6,478 bases of DNA from Flavobacteriaceae bacterium (lineage in GTDB: Bacteria; Bacteroidota; Bacteroidia; Flavobacteriales; Flavobacteriaceae). The notes beneath the pieces were generated by a model. It was not told the origin of the DNA and did no database searches. It saw nothing but the letters and a program-made list of their open reading frames with translations. Positions 1 to 5,463 of this stretch are shown in pieces. Numbering within the stretch: position 1 is the stretch's first letter; each line of letters starts with the position of its first letter. The DNA is taken from positions 1 to 6,478 of the forward strand of contig NZHJ01000029.1 of the NCBI GenBank assembly GCA_002691265.1. Direction: 5' to 3'. Made by a program: the position numbers and the translations under genes.

Positions 1-268
1 AATCTTTCTCTATTTCTACTGATGCCCGGTCAAAATCGTCTAGGATTGGCAGAAGTGAAATCATAACCTCTTCACTTGCTGTTGAGAATAATTCAATTCT
101 TTCCTTAGCAGTTCTTCTCTTATAATTTTCAAATTCAGCAAATAGTCTTAAGAACTTGTCTTTTTCTTCTTTAAGCTGATCTTCCAATTTTAAATCTTCA
201 ACCTGATTTTCATTCGATTCATTAATGCTTTCTTTTTCAACTTTCTTTTTTGATCCTTTTTTCGCCAT
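1..268 (-). CDS. grpE: GrpE, nucleotide-exchange factor of DnaK (N-terminal part, cut by the window edge)
   Basis: Reading leftward from the ATG at 268-266, 89 codons stay open to the edge. GrpE is the cytoplasmic co-chaperone that makes DnaK release ADP and so drives the DnaK-DnaJ folding cycle. The first 22 or so residues are a Lys/Glu/Asn-rich disordered tail, starting MAKKGSKKKVEKE. From about residue 23 a charged heptad-like helix begins, the long dimerising coiled coil of the family, with the recognisable stretch FLRLFAEFENYKRRTAKER at 39-57 and LLPILDDFDRA at 72-82. The C-terminal beta domain that contacts DnaK lies outside the window. The start is fixed by the family N-terminus and by a promoter-like -7 box 24 bases upstream. 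In related genomes dnaJ commonly follows grpE, which would place it off the left edge; that is inference. Identity is near certain. Confidence 0.95.
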   Translation of the reverse strand, partial: MAKKGSKKKVEKESINESNENQVEDLKLEDQLKEEKDKFLRLFAEFENYKRRTAKERIELFSTASEEVMISLLPILDDFDRASVEIEKD

Positions 269-292
269 TTAATTCATTTTGTATTACCAGTG

Positions 293-325
293 CAAAATTA
301 CTGCCATTTTACTAAAAGTGCCAAA
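293..325 (-). promoter_or_regulatory. Probable grpE promoter (Bacteroidota type)
   Basis: On the minus strand, TAATTTTG (complement of 293-300) fits the Bacteroidota -7 consensus TAnnTTTG exactly, and TTTG (complement of 322-325) stands 21 bases upstream as the -33 element. Transcription would start near 286, giving a leader of roughly 18 bases. The -33 element almost touches the stop codon of the upstream gene at 329-331, so grpE can be transcribed on its own although the gene before it has the same orientation. The assignment rests on consensus matching only. Confidence 0.65.
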
Positions 326-332
326 ATGTCAC
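302..332. promoter_or_regulatory. Candidate operator: three TGNCA elements over the grpE promoter
   Basis: The plus strand carries tgcca at 302-306, tgcca at 319-323 and tgtca at 327-331. The last two form a 15-base imperfect palindrome at 318-332 (GTGnCA-aaa-TGnCAC, one mismatched pair) lying over the -33 element. The first and third also form an inverted repeat, tgccatttt (302-310) against aaaatgtca (323-331), with one mismatch and a 12-base spacer covering the region between the -33 and -7 boxes. The placement is that of a repressor or activator site on a heat-shock gene. It does not resemble the HrcA CIRCE element. The repeat is directly visible; its function is inference. Confidence 0.35.
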
Positions 333-1234
333 TGCAGAATATTTTTAAGAGTATTTTCCAGATTCTCATAGATAAAGGTGAATCCTTTTGATTGAATTTT
401 TTCTGATGATACTTTTTGACTTTTGAATAAGATTATATGCATCTCACCAAAAATTAATCTAAAAAATAACCTTGGCACAGGAATTAAAAATAAAACACCT
501 CTTCTTATTTTAGAAACCATTTTTGTGAAATCAAAATTTGATAATGGTTTCGGAGCAACACCATTGTAGACACCAGATAAAGCCTTTTCATTAATGTGTA
601 AAAAAAGTCTGGAAATATCCTTAATATGAATCCATGATTGCCATTGATTACCCTTACCAAAGTAAACCCCAAATCCAAAACTCATTGGTTGCATTGTTTG
701 CTTAAGCACACCACCATCTTTAGAGAGTACTAATCCAATTCTAACAATTGACACATTTTTTACGATGTTTTTAAAAGACATCGTAGCTTTTTCCCATTCT
801 TTTATAACATCTGATAAAAAATAATTACTTCTATCTTTCTCGTTTTCATCAAATTCTTTTTCATTTGAACTAGGATAAGCACCAATTCCACTGGCTGAAA
901 TAATTGAATTTATTTTAATATTATTTTCTTTTATCGTGTTCCTTAAAAAATTCAAGCTTTGTACCCTGCTGTTTAATATTAATTCTTTATTTTTTCTTGT
1001 CCAAATCCTAAAGATTGAAGCTCCTGACAAATTTATAATTGAGTCTATATTATCAAAACATTTTAAATCGATAATATTTTTTTGAGGATCCCAATAAAAA
1101 CCACAACAACCTGGAATACCATCAATTTTATTTTTTCTGGTGGTTAAAAAATTAACTTTTATATCTCTCTCAAGACAATCTTTAACAATTCTCGACCCGA
1201 TTAAACCCGTGGCACCTGTAATTAATACTTTCAT
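329..1234 (-). CDS. TIGR01777 family epimerase-like SDR protein (YfcH/SDR39U1 type)
   Basis: A 301-residue extended short-chain dehydrogenase-like protein of full family length. The Rossmann nucleotide-binding motif GATGLIG is at residues 7-13 directly after MKVLIT. Family hallmarks follow in order: NLSGASI at 68-74, the RIWTRKNKELILNSRV segment at 76-91, ISASGIGAY at 112-120, VRIGLVLSKDGG at 164-175, a WQSWIHIKDISRL segment at 198-210, and YNGVAPKPLSNFDF at 223-236. The C-terminal DUF1731 domain runs from about 245 to 298, with PVPRLFFRLIFGEM at 252-265. The family is cytosolic and probably binds NAD(P), but its substrate is unknown; YfcH itself has no settled reaction. The gene lies upstream of grpE in the same direction, with 60 bases between them that hold a separate grpE promoter. 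It is divergent from ilvE across 69 bp. On its own side I see only a weak -7-like TATATTTA (complement of about 1254-1261) without a clear -33 box. Confidence 0.9.
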   Translation of the reverse strand: MKVLITGATGLIGSRIVKDCLERDIKVNFLTTRKNKIDGIPGCCGFYWDPQKNIIDLKCFDNIDSIINLSGASIFRIWTRKNKELILNSRVQSLNFLRNTIKENNIKINSIISASGIGAYPSSNEKEFDENEKDRSNYFLSDVIKEWEKATMSFKNIVKNVSIVRIGLVLSKDGGVLKQTMQPMSFGFGVYFGKGNQWQSWIHIKDISRLFLHINEKALSGVYNGVAPKPLSNFDFTKMVSKIRRGVLFLIPVPRLFFRLIFGEMHIILFKSQKVSSEKIQSKGFTFIYENLENTLKNILQ

Positions 1235-1247
1235 TTATAATTTAAAG

Positions 1248-1280
1248 TTGGAGTAAATATAATTTAATTGATTAATTTTG
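1248..1280 (+). promoter_or_regulatory. Probable ilvE promoter (Bacteroidota type)
   Basis: TAATTTTG at 1273-1280 matches the TAnnTTTG -7 box exactly and is followed by C, as in the grpE promoter. A TTG at 1248-1250 sits 22 bases upstream as a possible -33 element. The start codon at 1304 follows 23 bases after the box, so the leader would be about 17 bases. No Shine-Dalgarno sequence is present; the leader is AT-rich, as is usual in this phylum. Confidence 0.6.
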
Positions 1281-1303
1281 CGTGAATTTTTATCGCATTT
1301 ATC

Positions 1304-2359
1304 ATGAATAATAAAATCAAAATTACAAGAATTGAAAAAAGTAAAATTCAAGATGTAGATTTTAGTAATTTTTCTTTTGGTTCAGTGTTTACGGATCATA
1401 TGTTCGAATGTGATTTTATAAATGGTAAATGGGTAAACCCTACTATTAAGCCATATCAACCCATTTCTATTGAACCATCTGCAAGTGTTTTACACTATGG
1501 TCAAGCAATCTTTGAAGGGATGAAGGCGTACAAAGATGAAAATAATGAAGTATGGTTGTTTAGACCCGATCAAAATTTTGAGAGAATAAATAAGTCTGCT
1601 GTTAGAATGGCAATCCCCGAGTTTCCAAAGGAATTATTTTTTGAAGCATTGACAAAATTAGTTGATATTGACAGGGATTGGGTAAAATATGGTGAAGGAA
1701 GATCAATGTATATAAGACCTTTTGTTATAGGAAATGAGTATGCAATTCAAGCAGTACCATCAAAAAATTATAAGTTTATGATTATTTGTGCCCCAGCTAC
1801 TCTTTACTACACAAAAAAACTAAAAGTTTTGGTCGCTGATAAATACAGTAGGGCTGCATCAGGTGGAGTTGGCTATGCAAAAGCAGCAGGAAATTACGCT
1901 GGACAATTTTATCCAACAAACTTGGCTAAAGAGCAGGGTTTTGACCAAGTTGTTTGGACAGATTCTAATGAACATAGCTACTTAGAAGAGGCCGGCACCA
2001 TGAATATATTCTTTAGAATAAATAATACTTTGATTACTGCTCCGACAACAGATACAATTTTAGATGGGGTAACCAGAAAAAGTATCATTCAAATTGCAAA
2101 GGATAATGAGATTAACGTGGAAGTGAAAAAATTGAAAGTTGAAGAATTAAAAAATGCAGCCAAAAATGGAACGCTTAAAGAAATTTTTGGAGCTGGAACT
2201 GCAGCGGTTGTAAGTCAAATAAAAGCCTTTCAACACAAAGGAGAATTATTTGAACTAGAAGAGCAAAATGATTCCTATGCTGAAAAATTAAAATCTATTT
2301 TAGTTGGGATACAAACAAATAAGCTGGAGGATAAACACAGCTGGAGATATAAAGTTTAG
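1304..2359 (+). CDS. ilvE: Branched-chain amino acid aminotransferase
   Basis: A 351-residue fold-type IV PLP enzyme that interconverts leucine, isoleucine and valine with their 2-oxo acids using 2-oxoglutarate/glutamate (EC 2.6.1.42), in the cytosol. The length fits the longer, eukaryote-like BCAT subgroup (about 350-360 residues) rather than the E. coli IlvE type of about 309. Visible signatures are LHYGQAIFEGMKAY at 63-76, SMYIRPF at 134-140, GYAKAAGNYA at 190-199 containing the Schiff-base lysine K193, the PLP-binding EEAGTMNIFF at 228-237, DGVTRKSI at 254-261 and FGAGTAAVVSQI at 295-306. All expected catalytic elements are present. The protein ends KHSWRYKV, a typical terminus of the subgroup. 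No other ilv or leu genes are adjacent, so it appears monocistronic. Its TAG stop overlaps the stop of the convergent pyrophosphohydrolase gene by four bases. Confidence 0.95.
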   Translation: MNNKIKITRIEKSKIQDVDFSNFSFGSVFTDHMFECDFINGKWVNPTIKPYQPISIEPSASVLHYGQAIFEGMKAYKDENNEVWLFRPDQNFERINKSAVRMAIPEFPKELFFEALTKLVDIDRDWVKYGEGRSMYIRPFVIGNEYAIQAVPSKNYKFMIICAPATLYYTKKLKVLVADKYSRAASGGVGYAKAAGNYAGQFYPTNLAKEQGFDQVVWTDSNEHSYLEEAGTMNIFFRINNTLITAPTTDTILDGVTRKSIIQIAKDNEINVEVKKLKVEELKNAAKNGTLKEIFGAGTAAVVSQIKAFQHKGELFELEEQNDSYAEKLKSILVGIQTNKLEDKHSWRYKV

Positions 2360-2383
2360 CCCTCTAAAACCCCCTTTATATTT
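2345..2383. terminator. Hairpin over the convergent stop codons of ilvE and the pyrophosphohydrolase gene (possible bidirectional terminator)
   Basis: ATATAAAG at 2347-2354 is perfectly complementary to CTTTATAT at 2374-2381. Immediately inside, TTTAG at 2355-2359 pairs with CTAAA at 2364-2368 around the 4-base loop CCCT. Together they make a 13-bp, AT-rich stem with a one-sided 5-base bulge (ACCCC, 2369-2373); in plus-strand RNA it can extend by a G-U and an A-U pair to 2345/2383. Both stop codons (2357-2359 plus, 2358-2356 minus) lie in the stem. No strong U tract follows on either strand, so it is a weak intrinsic terminator at best; it could instead protect the 3' ends. Pairing is visible, function is inferred. 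Confidence 0.4.
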
Positions 2384-2742
2384 GGTTTAAAATAATTAGG
2401 CCCCTTTAGTACTTTCCCATCTTCTCTGTAAATTGGCTTTCCATCAGCACCTAATTTACTCATATTACTATTTTGAATTTCACTAAATATTTCATCGATT
2501 TTGTGTTGCATACCATGTTCAATTATGGTTCCACAAAGAATGTAAAGCATATCTCCTAGTGCATCTGCAACTTCTACCATGTCATTATTGTTTGCAGCTT
2601 CAAAATATTCTTCATTTTCCTCCTTCATTAAATTAAATCTTAATTTATTTTTATCTGTACCAAGATCAGCTTTAGGTTCGTCTAAGTAATCAAGTTTAAA
2701 TGCTTTATGAAATTCTTTAACAGCTAATATTTTATCCTTCAT
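2356..2742 (-). CDS. Small all-alpha NTP pyrophosphohydrolase (PRA-PH/MazG-like)
   Basis: A 128-residue cytosolic protein of the all-alpha NTP pyrophosphatase superfamily, whose members split a nucleoside triphosphate (or phosphoribosyl-ATP) into the monophosphate and pyrophosphate with Mg2+. The metal-binding pattern is visible: EENEE at 41-45 (ExxE-type) and EVADALGD at 57-64, giving E57, D60 and D64 as probable ligands together with the glutamates of the first helix. The tail contains NMSKLGADGKPIYREDGKV at 93-111 and KGPNYFKPNI at 113-122, characteristic of a stand-alone subgroup common in Bacteroidota and often labelled phosphoribosyl-ATP pyrophosphohydrolase-like. With no his genes nearby and a separate tail, a housekeeping role on non-canonical or excess nucleotides is as likely as histidine synthesis; the substrate cannot be told from sequence. 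It converges on ilvE and diverges from the 61-residue gene across 42 bp. A loose promoter, TTTG (complement of 2775-2778) and TAATTTAA 21 bases on, would leave almost no leader. Confidence 0.8.
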   Translation of the reverse strand: MKDKILAVKEFHKAFKLDYLDEPKADLGTDKNKLRFNLMKEENEEYFEAANNNDMVEVADALGDMLYILCGTIIEHGMQHKIDEIFSEIQNSNMSKLGADGKPIYREDGKVLKGPNYFKPNIKGVLEG

Positions 2743-2767
2743 GACATTAAATTATTTTAATATTTAT

Positions 2768-2784
2768 TAGTTTCGCAAAAAAAA
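2768..2784 (+). promoter_or_regulatory. Possible -7 box and A-tract leader of the 61-residue gene
   Basis: TAGTTTCG at 2768-2775 matches TAnnTTTG at all defined positions but one. Only nine bases separate it from the ATG at 2785, so the transcript would begin within a few bases of the start codon. Those bases are nearly all A: 2777-2785 is a run of nine A that includes the A of ATG. No -33 TTG is evident at the right distance. The start is supported because beginning at the next Met (codon 23) would delete the first membrane helix. Confidence 0.35.
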
Positions 2785-2970
2785 ATGTTTTCACAAGGTC
2801 AATTAGTTTTTGCAGTATTGTTCACAATATGTTTTTCTATAATACTATTTATGGCGTATAAGAAAGATGCTAAACTTCACAAAAAATACTATAAAGGAAG
2901 TGCTTGGGTATTATTAGCCTTTATAGCTTTTATAGGATTAATTGCAACAATAAAATTTATTTTTGTCTAG
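2785..2970 (+). CDS. Conserved small membrane protein with two transmembrane helices
   Basis: A 61-residue protein with two hydrophobic helices, at about 7-24 (LVFAVLFTICFSIILFMA) and 43-60 (VLLAFIAFIGLIATIKFI). They are joined by a strongly basic loop, YKKDAKLHKKYYKG, at 25-38. By the positive-inside rule the loop is cytoplasmic and both short ends face the periplasm, so this is an inner-membrane hairpin. The start MFSQGQLVFA and the loop resemble a conserved hypothetical protein that I recall from flavobacteria, where no function is known; that resemblance is from memory and not a search. Codon use is like that of its neighbours and the reading frame fills the gap between two clear genes, which supports it as real. 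Its stop lies seven bases before the stop of the convergent DPP III gene. The role is unknown; a subunit or regulator of a membrane complex would be a guess. Confidence 0.8.
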   Translation: MFSQGQLVFAVLFTICFSIILFMAYKKDAKLHKKYYKGSAWVLLAFIAFIGLIATIKFIFV

Positions 2971-2977
2971 CGATTTT

Positions 2978-4996
2978 TTAATCTAATAGTCCAAATTCTT
3001 CACTATACTTAAGCATCTGATATTCAAAACTATTAACATATTTTATCTGAATATCAACTAATTCATTTTTATCGTTATAGACTGGAATCAGCTCTGGATT
3101 TACAAAGCCTGAGTATGCAGCCCCTTTAAATTTTTTATTTCTCTCAAGAATTTCAGCATGGAGATCTTGATCAACCTTCACTCCATAACCTTCTACCAAT
3201 TTTTCTGCGGCTTCATAATCTCCCTCTGATTTAATTCTTTGGGTTTCTCTTAATAATTCCCCAAACAAATCTCTCAACTTATCATAATCGTTGATATTAA
3301 AGTAGGTTTTACCGTCTCTCGATATCTTTTCAATAACATTTTCTGAAAGACCTCTTTCATACACCCACTCACTAACCCATTTTCTATTCCTCATGTGAGC
3401 CTGCTCAACGTCGTCACCTAAATTTAATCTTATCAATTGTGTCATCATACCATTTCGAATATAACCATCATAAGATGCTTTGCCAACAGCTTTCCAATCG
3501 TCAACTAGACCAAGCTCTTGAATTTTTGAATTATAAACATAATATAAGGCAAGTAGGTCAGCTCTTCCCTCTTCCATTGTTGATCTGTAAGTTTTGAGGG
3601 TTTCACTTGGTGTACCAACTCCAGGCATAATTTGACCAGAAGCATGTCCAATGACTTCGTGTAAAGCGGTATGCATATCACCAGATAATGCACCATACTT
3701 CATTTCTAGCTCTAATTCCTCTTCATCGTTTACAAACTCTTCTAGTCTTCCAGAACTACCAGCATTGTTGTAAGCATTTTTAATATTTCCCAGTGAGACC
3801 GATTTACTTCCAACTGATGCTCTAATCCAGTTAGCATTTGGTAAATTCACTCCAATTGGTGTACTCGGAGATGCGTCACCAGCCTCCCCAGCTACATTAA
3901 CAGTTTTGTAACTTACTCCTACAACATTTGCTTTCTTATGCTCTTCCATCAAGGTTGTATTATCTTCAAACCACTGAGCATTTTCAGATAAAACGGACAT
4001 CTTTCTTGACATATCAAAATCATTTATTTGAACTATATTTTCAAAAGAACCCCTCAATCCAATTGGATCGTTATAAACTTCGATAAATCCATTGATATAA
4101 TCTATATTTCCATCAGTGGCTTTTGTCCATGCCACGCAGTAATCATCCCAGGTTTTTAAATCTCCTGTTCTGTAGTATTCAGCTAAAATTCTTAAGGCAT
4201 CTCCTTGAGGTTTATTTTCAGGTACATCCGCAGCCTTGTTAATCCATTTTATAATCTCTTTAATTGACTCACCGTAAAGGCCGTTTTCACTGTATACAAC
4301 TTCTTTAACCTCACCGTTTTCTTTAATCAACTTTGAATTTAAACCATAAGACAACGGTTTATTTGGGTCAGGTTGAATTTTTTTACTGTAGAAATCTGTA
4401 ACATCATCCATTGTGACATTAGGTCCATAAAAATTTACAGCAGATTCCAAAACATTATCTACTCCTTTTCTTTTATCTACCATTTTTGAATCAACATCGT
4501 TAAAAATCACCTCATAGGCATCACCAATGAGGATCGTATTTGTGGAAGCTAATAAAGTATCAAAATAGTCTTTAGAAAATTCTGGTTTCATTTTATCATT
4601 TGAGTAATGATGATGAATACCATTACTAAACCATACTCTTTTAATATAGACTTCGAATGCAGCCCAATCATCAGAGTTTTTGTCTCCAGAAAAATTCCTG
4701 TATATATTTTCTAATGCCGATCTGATTTCTAAATTATGTCTATACTTTTGATCCCATATAATGTCTCTCCCTGCTAAACCTGCTTGGGTAAGATAGTAGA
4801 CTAATTCCTTTTCTTTTAAAGTAAGCTCATCCCATCCAGGAATTTGATATCTAAGAATAGCTAAATCAGCAAACTGATCAACTTTATATTCAAACGAGTC
4901 ATCACTAATTGGTGTATAATAATTATCTTTTTCTTGATTGCAGCTAAAAAATAAAGCCGAAAAAATTAATGCAAAATATATAGATCTAAATTTCAT
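2978..4996 (-). CDS. Dipeptidyl peptidase III family (M49) zinc metallopeptidase, lipoprotein
   Basis: A 672-residue protein, close to the length I recall for bacterial DPP III. DPP III enzymes remove dipeptides from the N-terminus of short peptides. The M49 zinc signature HEVIGH is at 446-451 (H446 and H451 as zinc ligands, E447 as catalytic base), and EEGRAD at 475-480 provides the third ligand, probably E476. Upstream, NLPNANWIR at 384-392 and GSKSVSLGNI at 396-405 match the conserved block before the zinc site in this family, and AHMRNR at 533-538 and SGFVNPEL at 629-636 are further family stretches. The N-terminus MKFRSIYFALIFSALFFSC is a lipoprotein signal with lipobox cysteine C19, so the mature enzyme is membrane-anchored outside the cytoplasm, unlike cytosolic eukaryotic DPP III. 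After C19 the sequence NQEKDN is charged and might act as a Bacteroidota surface-export signal, which is uncertain. The catalytic set looks intact. The gene is divergent from crcB (96 bp). Confidence 0.92.
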   Translation of the reverse strand: MKFRSIYFALIFSALFFSCNQEKDNYYTPISDDSFEYKVDQFADLAILRYQIPGWDELTLKEKELVYYLTQAGLAGRDIIWDQKYRHNLEIRSALENIYRNFSGDKNSDDWAAFEVYIKRVWFSNGIHHHYSNDKMKPEFSKDYFDTLLASTNTILIGDAYEVIFNDVDSKMVDKRKGVDNVLESAVNFYGPNVTMDDVTDFYSKKIQPDPNKPLSYGLNSKLIKENGEVKEVVYSENGLYGESIKEIIKWINKAADVPENKPQGDALRILAEYYRTGDLKTWDDYCVAWTKATDGNIDYINGFIEVYNDPIGLRGSFENIVQINDFDMSRKMSVLSENAQWFEDNTTLMEEHKKANVVGVSYKTVNVAGEAGDASPSTPIGVNLPNANWIRASVGSKSVSLGNIKNAYNNAGSSGRLEEFVNDEEELELEMKYGALSGDMHTALHEVIGHASGQIMPGVGTPSETLKTYRSTMEEGRADLLALYYVYNSKIQELGLVDDWKAVGKASYDGYIRNGMMTQLIRLNLGDDVEQAHMRNRKWVSEWVYERGLSENVIEKISRDGKTYFNINDYDKLRDLFGELLRETQRIKSEGDYEAAEKLVEGYGVKVDQDLHAEILERNKKFKGAAYSGFVNPELIPVYNDKNELVDIQIKYVNSFEYQMLKYSEEFGLLD

Positions 4997-5019
4997 AGTT
5001 TTTAAATTAAATTGGGGCT

Positions 5020-5027
5020 CTAATGTA
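5020..5027 (-). promoter_or_regulatory. Possible -7 box of the DPP III gene
   Basis: TACATTAG on the minus strand (complement of 5020-5027) matches TAnnTTTG at five of six defined positions and lies 23 bases before the start codon, the same spacing as in grpE and ilvE. No TTG is found at the -33 distance; instead a run of nine A (complement of 5032-5040) sits just upstream. The match is weak on its own. Confidence 0.3.
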
Positions 5028-5053
5028 AAGATTTTTTTTTGTTCTTAATAATG

Positions 5054-5080
5054 TTGATTAAACTATTAAGCTTAAATTAG
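5054..5080 (+). promoter_or_regulatory. Possible crcB promoter
   Basis: TAAATTAG at 5073-5080 matches TAnnTTTG at five of six defined positions, with TTG at 5054-5056 sixteen bases upstream, slightly short of usual spacing. The start codon follows after 12 bases, so the leader would be under ten bases. That leaves no room for a fluoride riboswitch, and none is seen in the gap 4997-5092. Confidence 0.3.
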
Positions 5081-5092
5081 TGTGGTATAACT

Positions 5093-5461
5093 ATGAAAAG
5101 TTTTTTATTTGTTTTTTTAGGTGGCGGTTTGGGGAGCGCTTTAAGATATTTAGTTGCAAGTGCCATGAACCAATACTCAAAAGTTTTACCCTATGGAACA
5201 TTCACTGTTAATATACTAGGATGCCTCTTAATTGGAATGATATTAGGATATGCTCAAAAGGAAAATACCCTTACATCTAATCAAACACTTTTATTAGCCA
5301 CTGGGTTTTGTGGTGGATTTACTACATTTTCAGCCTTTGCAAACGAAAATTTGGAACTAATAAAAAACGGAGAAATTTTTAATTTTTCCGTTTATACTAT
5401 TGGTTCCATTTTAGTTGGGGTTTTGGCTGTTTTTATTGGCTTTTATCTTACCAATCGATAG
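5093..5461 (+). CDS. crcB: Fluoride ion channel CrcB/FluC
   Basis: A 122-residue inner-membrane protein with four predicted helices (about 3-24, 35-54, 63-83 and 97-119). FluC proteins form dual-topology dimers that let fluoride leave the cytoplasm and so protect enzymes such as enolase and pyrophosphatase. The family signatures are complete: GGGLGSALRY at 10-19, GTFTVNILGCLLIG at 35-48 with pore asparagine N40, and GFCGGFTTFSAF at 71-82, which holds the helix break that binds the central Na+ (around G74 and T77) and the pore phenylalanines F79 and F82. A single gene is visible, as expected for a homodimer. It stands alone between a DPP III gene and a DUF1684 gene with no link to fluoride. 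No fluoride riboswitch precedes it, so expression may be constitutive. Its stop is two bases from the stop of the convergent DUF1684 gene. Confidence 0.95.
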   Translation: MKSFLFVFLGGGLGSALRYLVASAMNQYSKVLPYGTFTVNILGCLLIGMILGYAQKENTLTSNQTLLLATGFCGGFTTFSAFANENLELIKNGEIFNFSVYTIGSILVGVLAVFIGFYLTNR

Positions 5462-5463
5462 TT

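Noticed and set aside
300..332. Sigma-54-like TGGCAC sequence on the minus strand upstream of grpE.
   Set aside because: The required GC of the -12 element (TTGC) is missing at the correct spacing, and the same stretch is better explained by the TTTG and TAATTTTG elements of an ordinary Bacteroidota promoter.
269..345. HrcA CIRCE operator for a heat-shock gene.
   Set aside because: No TTAGCACTC-N9-GAGTGCTAA type repeat is present; only the different TGNCA elements are seen.
2962..2995. Possible hairpin across the junction of the 61-residue gene and the DPP III gene (TTTG/CAAA and GATT/AATC pairs).
   Set aside because: The pairs are short, separated by internal loops and AT-rich; no continuous stem forms.
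3505..3696. A 63-codon open frame on the minus strand.
   Set aside because: It lies wholly inside the DPP III gene in another frame, over the conserved zinc-site region, and its translation has no family features.
5032..5040. Nine-T homopolymer between the DPP III and crcB genes as a phase-variation tract.
   Set aside because: Runs of this length are expected in an intergenic gap this AT-rich, and it is not clearly placed within a promoter spacer where a length change would switch expression.
5435..5455. Inverted repeat ATTGG/CCAAT near the end of crcB as a terminator.
   Set aside because: The stem is only five base pairs with an 11-base loop and no following T run, so it is within chance expectation.
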